DNA of 64,000 nucleotides, from NCBI RefSeq assembly GCF_003387355.1, contig NZ_QUNH01000001.1, positions 878,023 through 942,022 on the forward strand, in the 5' to 3' direction. The translations under genes and the position numbers were made by a program. Under the pieces are notes generated by a model. That model did not search any database. It was not told where the DNA came from and was given only the letters and a program-made list of their open reading frames with translations. The stretch is from Winogradskyella sediminis. Lineage in GTDB: Bacteria; Bacteroidota; Bacteroidia; Flavobacteriales; Flavobacteriaceae. Of the stretch, positions 25,816 to 33,091 are shown in pieces. How positions within the stretch are numbered: position 1 is the first letter of the stretch; every line of letters starts with the position of its first letter.

Positions 25816-26145
25816 TTAAAGTGAAAAGGATTCACCACAACCGCACGTTCGGTTGGCATTAGGGTTATTAAAAACGAAACCAGTTCCGTTTAAGCCTCCA
25901 GAATATTCTAGAGTAGTGCCAATAAGGTAAAGGAAGCTCTTTTTGTCAACAATGATTTTAATATCATTTGCTTCAAATACCTTATCGTCTTCAGCCTGTA
26001 TTTTGTCAAATTTTAAATCATATGACAAACCAGAACAGCCTCCACTCTTTACACCTACTCTAACGTAGTCTGTGCTTGGGTCGTAGCCATCGTCAGTCAT
26101 AAGTTCTATGACTTTATTTTTTGCGTGATCAGATACCTTAATCAT
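25816..26145 (-). CDS. sufA: A-type Fe-S carrier protein (SufA/IscA family)
   Basis: 109 residues from the ATG at 26143-26145 (MIKVSDHAK). A longer frame reaches 26241, but its extra 32 residues have no family match and its start lies upstream of a TATATTTG promoter box at 26178-26185, so the short start is preferred. The three cluster-binding cysteines are present: Cys37 in [10 protein letters not shown] and Cys101 and Cys103 in TCGCGESF. It carries assembled clusters from the SUF scaffold to target enzymes. It is the first gene of the suf operon, 17 bases before sufB. Confidence 0.93.
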   Translation of the reverse strand: MIKVSDHAKNKVIELMTDDGYDPSTDYVRVGVKSGGCSGLSYDLKFDKIQAEDDKVFEANDIKIIVDKKSFLYLIGTTLEYSGGLNGTGFVFNNPNANRTCGCGESFSL

Positions 26146-26177
26146 ATCGTTTAACAAGATTTGTTCTAAATAGAATG

Positions 26178-26185
26178 CAAATATA
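26178..26185 (-). promoter_or_regulatory. Putative promoter -7 box of the suf operon
   Basis: Minus-strand TATATTTG, matching TAnnTTTG, 32 bases before the sufA start. No clear TTG element at the consensus spacing. Confidence 0.5.
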
Positions 26186-26281
26186 CGATATAACAAGGGT
26201 TTTACCATAGGTACTAACATTATATTAGCATATGGTTTCATAGTGTTTAGCTATATCAGCTATAACAAGAAGAGGGTAAAA

Positions 26282-26521
26282 TTATACCGCAACTTTTTCT
26301 TTGGATAAACGTCTCGTAAGACGGTATAATTCTTGCAAAGTATCTGCAATTTGCGTGTTAGAAACTGTAATAGTTTCAAAATTTCCGTGGCGATCTGTCA
26401 TTACAACCGTATCACAGTGCGAACATGTCATTTCTATTGTGTGATCGATATTGGTTTTAGATCTTTGATAATTATGGCCAAAAATGGCACACGGTAGTAC
26501 TTTAGTAGGGTTTGGTTTCAT
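26282..26521 (-). CDS. Small Cys/His protein A, likely zinc-binding, unknown function
   Basis: 79 residues from the ATG at 26519-26521; an alternative ATG at 26545 adds eight residues. Unrecognised family, but it shares with the two genes downstream of thiL the exact pattern C-x4-H-x10-H-x5-C-x2-C (here Cys11, His16, His27, Cys33, Cys36), within CAIFGHNYQ and MTCSHC. This looks like a compact zinc-binding fold. The tail (RLTRRLSKEK) is basic, and His35 lies between the last two cysteines. It is the most diverged of the three: VKEY before the CxxC is replaced by TIEM. It is divergent from thiL with about 270 bases between starts. Confidence 0.72.
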   Translation of the reverse strand: MKPNPTKVLPCAIFGHNYQRSKTNIDHTIEMTCSHCDTVVMTDRHGNFETITVSNTQIADTLQELYRLTRRLSKEKVAV

Positions 26522-26781
26522 TTTCGTAAACTTAGGGTAGGGCAATTTAAAAAATGATATCTAAAACAAGTCCAAATACACGATTTTTCGATGAAATGCA
26601 TGTAATATTTTAAAATCTGAGTTTTTTAGCACTATTTTTTACAAAAAACCAATTAAAAATATGGTCTTATTAGTCTAGTAACGAGGTGGGAAACAAAATG
26701 TTTTTGGGTTTGGATTACTATATTTGAGTTAAATAAGTAATAAATAATTCTTTATATGCAATCTATTCAAAAAAAGCATAA

Positions 26782-26789
26782 TATTTTTG
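26782..26789 (+). promoter_or_regulatory. Putative near-leaderless promoter box of thiL
   Basis: TATTTTTG (TAnnTTTG type) followed by CACT and the ATG, so transcription would start at or next to the start codon. Another match, TATATTTG, lies upstream at 26719-26726 and would give a leader of about 60 bases. Confidence 0.45.
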
Positions 26790-26793
26790 CACT

Positions 26794-27846
26794 ATGATTG
26801 AAGATAAAAACCCACGTCGTACTCCTTTAAGTGAATTAGGAGAGTTTAAGTTAATTGAGCATCTTACGGATCATTTTAAAGTGACTCATAAATCTACTGT
26901 AAAAAGTATAGGTGACGATGCTGCTGTCTTAAATTTTGATAAAAAGCAAGTCGTTGTTTCTACGGATTTGCTTGTAGAAGGTGTCCATTTTGATTTGAGT
27001 TACGCACCTTTAAAGCATTTAGGTTATAAGGCTTTGGTAGTTAATCTTTCTGATATCTATGCAATGAATGCTGTAGCAACGCAAGTAACAGTTTCTATTG
27101 CTGTTTCTAATCGTTTTCCATTAGAGGCATTAGAAGAACTTTATGCAGGGATTACTACTGCTGCTCAAATATATAACGTCGATGTTGTAGGTGGTGATAC
27201 AACGTCTTCCAATTCTGGTTTAATTATTTCGGTCACAGCAATTGGTGAGGTCGAAAAGGGAGCTGAAGTATTAAGGTCTGGCGCTAAGCCAAATGACTTG
27301 TTAGTTGTTACAGGTGATCTAGGTGGTGCTTATATGGGATTGCAAGTTTTAGAACGTGAAAAGGAGGTTTTTAAAGTAAACCCCAATAATCAACCCGATT
27401 TATCAATGTATACTTATATCATTGAACGTCAATTAAAACCTGAAGCTCGAAAAGATATTGTAGAATTATTGAAAGAGTTAGAGGTAAAACCAACAAGTAT
27501 GATCGATGTGAGTGATGGTATTTCTTCTGAGGTCATACATTTATGTAAACAAAGTAAGGTTGGTGTAGATTTGTATGAAGCAAAAATCCCTTTAGATCCT
27601 CAAGTGATTTCGACCTGTGAGGAGTTTAATATAGACAGTACCACAATTGCTTTAAATGGTGGAGAGGATTATGAACTGTTGATGACAATTTCCCAGGAAG
27701 ATTTTCCTAAAATAAAGGGCAATCCAAATTTAACAGTTATTGGCTATATGACAGAAGAAGACAGAGGCATGCACTTAGTGACAAGAGCCGATGAGAAAAT
27801 ACCGATTATTGCTAAAGGTTGGAATGCACTTAAAGATCAAGCATAA
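26794..27846 (+). CDS. thiL: Thiamine-monophosphate kinase
   Basis: 350-residue enzyme that phosphorylates thiamine monophosphate to the active cofactor thiamine pyrophosphate, using ATP. The N-terminal PurM-like domain has SIGDDAAVL and VSTDLLVEGVHFDL (metal and substrate loops), then VGGDTTSSNSGL; the C-terminal domain has SMIDVSDGISSEVIHL and NGGEDYELLMT, all typical of ThiL. Length is at the long end of the family (about 320-350). It overlaps the 3' end of the converging small Cys/His gene B by 17 bases. No thiamine riboswitch was seen upstream. Confidence 0.94.
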   Translation: MIEDKNPRRTPLSELGEFKLIEHLTDHFKVTHKSTVKSIGDDAAVLNFDKKQVVVSTDLLVEGVHFDLSYAPLKHLGYKALVVNLSDIYAMNAVATQVTVSIAVSNRFPLEALEELYAGITTAAQIYNVDVVGGDTTSSNSGLIISVTAIGEVEKGAEVLRSGAKPNDLLVVTGDLGGAYMGLQVLEREKEVFKVNPNNQPDLSMYTYIIERQLKPEARKDIVELLKELEVKPTSMIDVSDGISSEVIHLCKQSKVGVDLYEAKIPLDPQVISTCEEFNIDSTTIALNGGEDYELLMTISQEDFPKIKGNPNLTVIGYMTEEDRGMHLVTRADEKIPIIAKGWNALKDQA

Positions 27847-28060
27847 AAAGTTTTTGTCCTTTTTCTAATCGCTTATTATGGACACGGTGTAATACGCTAT
27901 TTATTTCTTTAAACTTTGGAGTGAGAGGGATAAATTTTCCATTGCCATCAATGGTCATTTCTGTTTTACAATTTTTACACTTATACTCTTTAACGTGATA
28001 AGTAACATTTTTGGAAACTTTAAAATCGTGACCAAATAATGAGCAATAAAGGTTTTTCAT
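27830..28060 (-). CDS. Small Cys/His protein B, likely zinc-binding, unknown function
   Basis: 76 residues, start ATG at 28058-28060. Carries Cys6, His11, His22, Cys28 and Cys31 in the same C-x4-H-x10-H-x5-C-x2-C spacing as its paralogues, with the shared core FGHDFKVSKNVTYHVKEYKC. After the CxxC comes a short G-containing turn (TIDGNGKF) and a helical tail. Its closest relative is protein C (28143-28385): GH-[DN]-[FY]-x-V-[ST]-KNVT-x-HVKEY is common to both. Its stop lies inside the 3' end of thiL on the other strand (17-base overlap). Function unknown; zinc binding and a nucleic-acid or protein contact role are inference. Confidence 0.78.
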   Translation of the reverse strand: MKNLYCSLFGHDFKVSKNVTYHVKEYKCKNCKTEMTIDGNGKFIPLTPKFKEINSVLHRVHNKRLEKGQKLFMLDL

Positions 28061-28142
28061 TAACTAGCTTTCTTAGAGATATTATCAACTTTATGTAGGG
28101 ATTTAAATATAAGAAAATTAGCTTCTAAAAAGTTATTAACAA

Positions 28143-28385
28143 TTAATAAATCGACGAACTGAGTCTTTTTTGCTTTAAACGCATCAATTTATTGTTATAT
28201 ATACGCTCTAATGCCGAATTAATATCTTGATATTTAGCCGTTAACTCTGTAAGCGTGCCGTTGCTGTTTGTGGTAAGTTGTTTTTTACAGCATTTACAAG
28301 TATACTCTTTTACATGGTTAGTGACGTTTTTGGTAACTTGATAATTATGTCCAAATAGATCACAGTAGATTTTGGTAGGTGTCAT
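28143..28385 (-). CDS. Small Cys/His protein C, likely zinc-binding, unknown function
   Basis: 80 residues, start ATG at 28383-28385. Cys8, His13, His24, Cys30 and Cys33 fit the C-x4-H-x10-H-x5-C-x2-C pattern, with an additional Cys32 that makes CKCC. The core FGHNYQVTKNVTNHVKEYTC is nearly identical to that of protein B, and the tails are also alignable (TAKYQDINSALERIYNNKL against TPKFKEINSVLHRVHNKRL), so B and C are recent tandem duplicates 82 bases apart. The C-terminus is lysine/arginine and serine rich. No family name is known to me. Confidence 0.78.
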   Translation of the reverse strand: MTPTKIYCDLFGHNYQVTKNVTNHVKEYTCKCCKKQLTTNSNGTLTELTAKYQDINSALERIYNNKLMRLKQKRLSSSIY

Positions 28386-28463
28386 AATAACATGGTTTAC
28401 AATTTATTAAATAATCTCTGTAGTAAACTTAGAAAAATATTTGACACAGAACGTTTAAGTGGT

Positions 28464-29240
28464 TTATTTTTCGATAAAATGTAATAATTTGTAAGATAAT
28501 TCTTTTTTATTCTCAATATAGCTCATATGCCCTTCAGAAAAGACTGTAAAATCAATGTCTGTATTTTTTACTTTTTCTTTAATTGTGTCGATATCAATAA
28601 GGGTGTCCTTTCTGCCAACAATAATTAATTTTTTGCTTTTTAAATTATGAAATGTATCAAATCGATCTGGTCTACGTTTCATGCCTTCTTGTGCAGCGAT
28701 ATAGCCTTGTATCGGAGTGTCTAGTGCTATGGAAAGTGCTTTATTGTATGCATCATCAAATTTTATTTTGCTTTCTGGTACAAATAAATTAGCAAAAGAC
28801 ATCTTTACGAGTACTTCATAATTTTGTTGTGCCATCGCAGCGGCACGCGTTCTAATTTGTTTTCTTTCAATATCATCAGCCTCAAAAGTAGAGTTCATTA
28901 AGCAAAGTGCCTGAAACAAATTTGGTTGTTTCTCGGCAAGTGCTAAGGCTACATAACCTCCCATAGAATGGCCAACGACATGTGCTTTTTTAATATCTAT
29001 ATGTTCTAAAACCGCGAAAACAGCTTCTGCCATAGCTTCCATAGTGTGTATATAGCCTATGCAATCCGTTTTACCGTGTCCTAATAAATCAATACATATC
29101 ACCTTGTAATGTTTAACAAAGTGTAATGTTAGATCTTGCCACATATCAACGTTTTCTAAAAATCCATGAAGCAGAACAATGGCTTCACCATCACCTTCAA
29201 CAGTATAATGAATACTGCTATTTTTGTAATCTAAAATCAT
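28464..29240 (-). CDS. Alpha/beta hydrolase (MenH-like)
   Basis: 258-residue cytoplasmic alpha/beta-fold hydrolase. Oxyanion loop LLHGFLENVDMW (about 23-34), nucleophile elbow GHSMGG with the catalytic Ser, acid in VGRKDTLID, and catalytic His in SEGHMSYIEN. Substrate unknown; annotated relatives include MenH-like and haloalkane or ester hydrolases, and no neighbouring menaquinone genes support a MenH role here. It is divergent from the beta-lactamase-like gene. The minus-strand box TATCTTTG lies five bases before the ATG, suggesting a near-leaderless transcript. Confidence 0.88.
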   Translation of the reverse strand: MILDYKNSSIHYTVEGDGEAIVLLHGFLENVDMWQDLTLHFVKHYKVICIDLLGHGKTDCIGYIHTMEAMAEAVFAVLEHIDIKKAHVVGHSMGGYVALALAEKQPNLFQALCLMNSTFEADDIERKQIRTRAAAMAQQNYEVLVKMSFANLFVPESKIKFDDAYNKALSIALDTPIQGYIAAQEGMKRRPDRFDTFHNLKSKKLIIVGRKDTLIDIDTIKEKVKNTDIDFTVFSEGHMSYIENKKELSYKLLHFIEK

Positions 29241-29245
29241 AGCTG

Positions 29246-29253
29246 CAAAGATA
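29246..29253 (-). promoter_or_regulatory. Putative near-leaderless promoter box of the alpha/beta hydrolase gene
   Basis: Minus strand TATCTTTG-CAGCT-ATG; TTG element at 29278-29280 (24 bases away, slightly long). Confidence 0.45.
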
Positions 29254-29297
29254 TATTTTGAAAGTTGTTCTCGTCATCAATCATAGTAACTATTTAG

Positions 29298-29305
29298 TAT
29301 CTTTG
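29298..29305 (+). promoter_or_regulatory. Putative promoter -7 box of the beta-lactamase-like gene
   Basis: TATCTTTG (TAnnTTTG type) 28 bases before the ATG at 29334, giving a leader of about 20 bases; no TTG at consensus spacing. Confidence 0.5.
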
Positions 29306-29333
29306 GCAACATTCAATTTTAATTATAAATATA

Positions 29334-30890
29334 ATGGTTTTAAAACGGCTCTGCATACTGTTTTTTATGGTTGGTGCATTCTTCTTAAATGCGCAAATCA
29401 AAGAAAAACATCTCGATAAATTAATAGAAGAAACGCTAAGTACATTTAAAGTCCCTGGAATTTCTGTTGGTATCTATAAAGATGGGCAAATTGTTTATGC
29501 TAAAGGACATGGTGTGCGGTCTCTTAGCAATAAAAAGAACATGAATGCTGAAACTTTGGTTGGTGTGGCGTCTAATAGCAAGGGATTTACATGTTTTGCG
29601 TTAGCTATGATGGTAGATGCTGGTAAACTAAACTGGGATGATAAAGTACGGAAGCATATTCCTGAATTTCAATTGCAAGATGCTTGGGTTACAGAAGAGT
29701 TTACTGTTAGAGATTTGGTGGTACATCGCAGTGGTTTGGGGCTTGGTGCTGGTGATCTAATGTTTTTTCCTGAGGGTAGCGATTTTACGGTTGATGATAT
29801 TATCAATAATGTAAAATATTTAGAACCTGAAAGTTCTTTTAGAAGCGAGTTTCAATACAATAATAATATGTTCATTATTGCAGGTGAAGTACTTAAGCGA
29901 ACCAGTGGATTGTCTTGGGAAGAGTTTATAGAGACCAAAATTATGAAGCCTATTGGGATGGTGCACAGTAAAGCTTCTTATAATAGGGTTACGGATCGAT
30001 CTAATATTATTGACGCACATACTATGGCTGACGGTGAGTTGGTACAGATTCCGCATGATTGGAGTGAAACCGCAAATCCCGCTGGTGGAATTGTCAGCAA
30101 CGTTACAGATATGTTAACTTGGGCAAAATTCCTAATGAATGATGCTGTAACCGAAAATGGAGAGCGCTTATTAAGTGCTAAACAATTTTACGAGTTATGG
30201 CAAATGCAAACTCCATTAAATGTAAGTCCTAATGATGCCTATGATTCTAATTTTAAAGGGTATGGTTTAGGTTGGTTCGTCGCGGATGTTAAAGGCGGAT
30301 ATAAACAAGTATATCATACAGGAGGATTGTTGGGTACAGTTACTCAGTTTACTATGATTCCTGATTTAGATTTGGGAATTGTGGTATTAACAAATCAAAT
30401 GAATGGATTTGCATTTAACACTATTACCAATACCATTAAAGATACGTATTTGGGTTATGATGACCGAAACTGGTTAGAAAATTATGGAACTAAAAATGCT
30501 AATTATATTAAGTATAACGACAGTATAAAAGCCGATGTATACGCTAAGGTTGAAGAGGCTAAAAGATTAAAAATAATACCAAAACCGGAACACATAATTG
30601 GTACTTATACAGATGACTGGTTTGGTGATGTTGTTGTTTCTTATAATACAAATACAGGATATACAATTAAGAGCATTCGTTCTTCTAGATTGTTTGGGAC
30701 TTTGTTGCCATTAAATGCTACAACCTTTGTGGTAAAGTGGAATGATAGAAGCTATGATGCCGATGTATATGTAAAGTTTACTTTTAATGAGAAGGGTGAG
30801 GCTGTATCTGCAACCATGGACTATATAGCTCCTATAACTGATTTTAGTTTCGATTTTGGTGATTTACAGTTGAAAAAGAATAGGGATTAA
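29334..30890 (+). CDS. Secreted serine hydrolase of the class C beta-lactamase family
   Basis: 518-residue exported protein with signal peptide MVLKRLCILFFMVGAFFLNAQ. Catalytic motifs of the serine beta-lactamase/DD-peptidase fold: S-x-x-K in VASNSKGF, the Tyr motif in FQYNNN, and HTGGLLGT in place of the K-T-G motif. The C-terminal 120 residues form a DUF3471-type beta domain (EHIIGTYTDDWFGDVVV onward). Such proteins are more often esterases or D-amino-acid peptidases than antibiotic-hydrolysing enzymes, so resistance should not be assumed. It is followed after three bases by a Dam-like methyltransferase gene, an unexpected partner. Confidence 0.87.
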   Translation: MVLKRLCILFFMVGAFFLNAQIKEKHLDKLIEETLSTFKVPGISVGIYKDGQIVYAKGHGVRSLSNKKNMNAETLVGVASNSKGFTCFALAMMVDAGKLNWDDKVRKHIPEFQLQDAWVTEEFTVRDLVVHRSGLGLGAGDLMFFPEGSDFTVDDIINNVKYLEPESSFRSEFQYNNNMFIIAGEVLKRTSGLSWEEFIETKIMKPIGMVHSKASYNRVTDRSNIIDAHTMADGELVQIPHDWSETANPAGGIVSNVTDMLTWAKFLMNDAVTENGERLLSAKQFYELWQMQTPLNVSPNDAYDSNFKGYGLGWFVADVKGGYKQVYHTGGLLGTVTQFTMIPDLDLGIVVLTNQMNGFAFNTITNTIKDTYLGYDDRNWLENYGTKNANYIKYNDSIKADVYAKVEEAKRLKIIPKPEHIIGTYTDDWFGDVVVSYNTNTGYTIKSIRSSRLFGTLLPLNATTFVVKWNDRSYDADVYVKFTFNEKGEAVSATMDYIAPITDFSFDFGDLQLKKNRD

Positions 30891-30893
30891 CGC

Positions 30894-31598
30894 ATGAAAT
30901 ACATGGGAAGCAAAGCGCGCTTTGCAAAAGATTTATTACCAATTATTCTGAAAAATAGAAAAGAGAATCAGGCTTATCTTGAGCCTTTTGCCGGAGGTAT
31001 GAATATTATTGATAAGGTTGATGGAATAAGAATTGCCAATGACCAGCATGAAGAACTCATGGCAATGTGGCAGGCTTTAATTTATGAAAATTGGGATCCA
31101 CCTCAGTTAGTGAGTGAAGACGATTACAAGCATATTAAATACAATCAAGATTCCTATCCTAAGCATTTGGTAGGTTATGTAGGGTTTAATTCTTTCGGAG
31201 GAAAGTGGTTTGCCGGTTACAGACGCGATAAGCAAGGTAAACGTGATTATTGGGGAGAACATTATAGAAACATAACCAAACAAGTGCCTAAGTTAAAAGA
31301 TGTTATTTTATCTTGTAAATCGTATACAGAGCTAGTAATTCCTAATCATAGCATTGTTTATTGTGATCCACCTTATGCTTTAACTACAAAATATCGAGAC
31401 GCTTTTAATCATGAAGCATTTTGGGCATGGTGTCGATTACAGAGCCAAGCAGGTCACCAAGTCTTTATAAGTGAATACAGTGCACCCGATGATTTTGAAT
31501 GCATATGGGAAAAAGACTCTAAAACAACCTTTTCCTGGCATGCTAAATCGATTTCCACTAAAAAAGCTGTGGAGCGTTTGTTTCGGTATAAAGGTTAA
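30894..31598 (+). CDS. D12-class adenine-specific DNA methyltransferase (Dam-like), solitary
   Basis: 234-residue protein with the D12-class order: N-terminal KYMGSKARFA, AdoMet-binding motif EPFAGGMNI (F-x-G-G), and the catalytic DPPY in YCDPPYALTT, followed by FWAWCRLQSQAGHQVFISEY. It is short compared with cellular Dam (about 270-280) and closer to phage-encoded forms. The gene starts three bases after the beta-lactamase-like gene, so translation may be coupled. No restriction enzyme gene, integrase or phage gene is nearby, and base composition does not stand out. Probably an orphan methylase acquired from a phage; target sequence unknown. Confidence 0.87.
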   Translation: MKYMGSKARFAKDLLPIILKNRKENQAYLEPFAGGMNIIDKVDGIRIANDQHEELMAMWQALIYENWDPPQLVSEDDYKHIKYNQDSYPKHLVGYVGFNSFGGKWFAGYRRDKQGKRDYWGEHYRNITKQVPKLKDVILSCKSYTELVIPNHSIVYCDPPYALTTKYRDAFNHEAFWAWCRLQSQAGHQVFISEYSAPDDFECIWEKDSKTTFSWHAKSISTKKAVERLFRYKG

Positions 31599-31608
31599 CG
31601 TCAAATTT

Positions 31609-31632
31609 AAAATGTTATATATTTAACATTTT
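31609..31632 (+). terminator. Weak A/T-rich hairpin after the methyltransferase gene
   Basis: AAAATGTTA (31609-31617) pairs with TAACATTTT (31624-31632) around a six-base loop, 11 bases after the stop codon; G+C poor, so terminator function is uncertain. Confidence 0.4.
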
Positions 31633-31685
31633 GTATAAAGTTATACTAAATTTTATATTTTTAATGAATTCACTCTTGTCGTTTC

Positions 31686-31693
31686 TACATTTG
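31686..31693 (+). promoter_or_regulatory. Putative promoter -7 box of the aspartate kinase gene
   Basis: TACATTTG (TAnnTTTG type), 18 bases before the ATG at 31712. Confidence 0.5.
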
Positions 31694-31711
31694 CTATCTA
31701 AAATGTAGAAA

Positions 31712-33040
31712 ATGTTAGTATATAAATTTGGAGGAACGTCGGTAGGTTCGGTTGTTAACATGAATCATGTTAAGGATATTATTAATACAAAAGAAAAAAA
31801 AGTTGTAGTACTTTCCGCTATGTCAGGTACTACAAATGCTCTTGTAGAGATTTCTGAACTGATTAAGGCAAATGCCTTGCAAACGGCGACAACTAAAATT
31901 AAGGCTTTGCAGCAAACCTATAATGCTACTGTTGTAGATTTAATTTCTGATAAGGCATTGCGTCGAGAAGTAACCACCTATGTGGTATCTGTTTTTTCTG
32001 CTTTATTGAAAACAGTGCATCAACCTCATTCTATTGGACTACATAATACCATTGTGGCTAATGGAGAGTTGTTATCCACATTTATGTTTAGTAGATTGTT
32101 GCAACAAGAAGGGTTGAAGGCTGGTTTATTACCAGCTTTAGACTTTATGCGTATTGATAGAACTAACGAACCGGACCTATTTTATATTAAACAAAATTTA
32201 GAGCGTTTAATGCTTCAAAATCAAGATGCCGATATTTATATTACACAAGGATTTATATGTCTCGATGCCGTTGGGCAAGTGACTAATCTTCAGCGTGGAG
32301 GTAGTGATTATACGGCAACAATTATTGGTGCAGCTATAGCAGCGGATGAGGTTCAAATATGGACAGACATTGACGGTTTTCATAATAACGATCCGCGTTT
32401 TGTAAATGATACTAAAGCTTTATCACATTTATCTTATGATGAGGCTGCAGAACTAGCATATTTTGGGGCTAAAATATTGCATCCGCAAACCGTAATGCCT
32501 GTTCGAAGTTTAGACATTCCGTTACGCCTAAAAAACACAATGGCTCCTACTGCACATGGTACATTAATCACCAACCAAACTCATGGAGAAGGTATCAAGG
32601 CTATTGCAGCCAAAGACAATATTACTGCTATAAAAATAAAGTCCGTTCGTATGTTATTGGCGCATGGGTTTTTAAAGAAAGTATTTGAAATCTTTGAAAA
32701 ATACGAAACGTCTATAGACATGATTACGACTTCGGAAATCGCGGTTTCACTAACTATTGATAATACCACGCATTTAGAACCGATAACCGAAGAATTAGAG
32801 AAATTCGCCACCGTGGAAATCGATGACTATATGAGTATTGTTTGTCTCGTTGGAAATCAAATTATATATCATCCTGATACACCAGAGCTCTTTCAAGTGC
32901 TTCAAGATGTTAATGTGCGTATGATTGCTTATGGAGGTAGTAACAATAATATTTCGCTCTTAGTCAATACAAGTGATAAGTTAGAAACCTTGAAGAAGTT
33001 ACAACGATATGTGTTTGAAGAAAGCGTGGTGGTGCATTAA
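31712..33040 (+). CDS. Aspartate kinase, monofunctional
   Basis: 442-residue enzyme making aspartyl phosphate, the first step toward lysine, threonine and methionine. Kinase domain: YKFGGTSVGS at the N-terminus (ATP/aspartate loop), ITQGFICLDAVGQVTNLQRGGSDYTATIIGAA, WTDIDGFHNNDPRFV and FGAKILHPQT. The C-terminal third contains ACT regulatory modules (from about residue 310; for example SIDMITTSEIAVSLTID and GGSNNNISLLV). There is no homoserine dehydrogenase fusion. Regulation by end product is expected from the ACT modules, but which amino acid is not evident. It ends in a strong bidirectional terminator. Confidence 0.94.
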   Translation: MLVYKFGGTSVGSVVNMNHVKDIINTKEKKVVVLSAMSGTTNALVEISELIKANALQTATTKIKALQQTYNATVVDLISDKALRREVTTYVVSVFSALLKTVHQPHSIGLHNTIVANGELLSTFMFSRLLQQEGLKAGLLPALDFMRIDRTNEPDLFYIKQNLERLMLQNQDADIYITQGFICLDAVGQVTNLQRGGSDYTATIIGAAIAADEVQIWTDIDGFHNNDPRFVNDTKALSHLSYDEAAELAYFGAKILHPQTVMPVRSLDIPLRLKNTMAPTAHGTLITNQTHGEGIKAIAAKDNITAIKIKSVRMLLAHGFLKKVFEIFEKYETSIDMITTSEIAVSLTIDNTTHLEPITEELEKFATVEIDDYMSIVCLVGNQIIYHPDTPELFQVLQDVNVRMIAYGGSNNNISLLVNTSDKLETLKKLQRYVFEESVVVH

Positions 33041-33043
33041 AGG

Positions 33044-33069
33044 AAAAGGTGCAAATTATTGCACCTTTT
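33044..33069. terminator. Bidirectional intrinsic terminator after aspartate kinase
   Basis: AAAAGGTGCAA / TTGCACCTTTT, 11-bp perfect stem with ATTA loop and a T8 run on the plus strand; lies between two converging genes. Confidence 0.88.
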
Positions 33070-33091
33070 TTTTATACATTTTCTTGTAATA

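Noticed and set aside
26146..26241. Longer start of the A-type Fe-S carrier
   Set aside because: The additional 32 residues have no family match and the putative promoter lies inside them.
26522..26793. Thiamine pyrophosphate riboswitch before thiL
   Set aside because: No conserved TPP box (CUGAGA) or matching stem was seen, and the predicted leader is near zero.
28464..29240. MenH (menaquinone synthesis) assignment for the alpha/beta hydrolase
   Set aside because: No men genes nearby and the family is too broad for a specific substrate.
29334..30890. Antibiotic resistance beta-lactamase
   Set aside because: The fold is shared by many esterases and peptidases and the K-T-G motif is replaced by HTG; a DUF3471 tail is not typical of resistance enzymes.
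30894..31598. Prophage remnant or restriction-modification system
   Set aside because: No integrase, structural phage genes or restriction enzyme around the methyltransferase gene.
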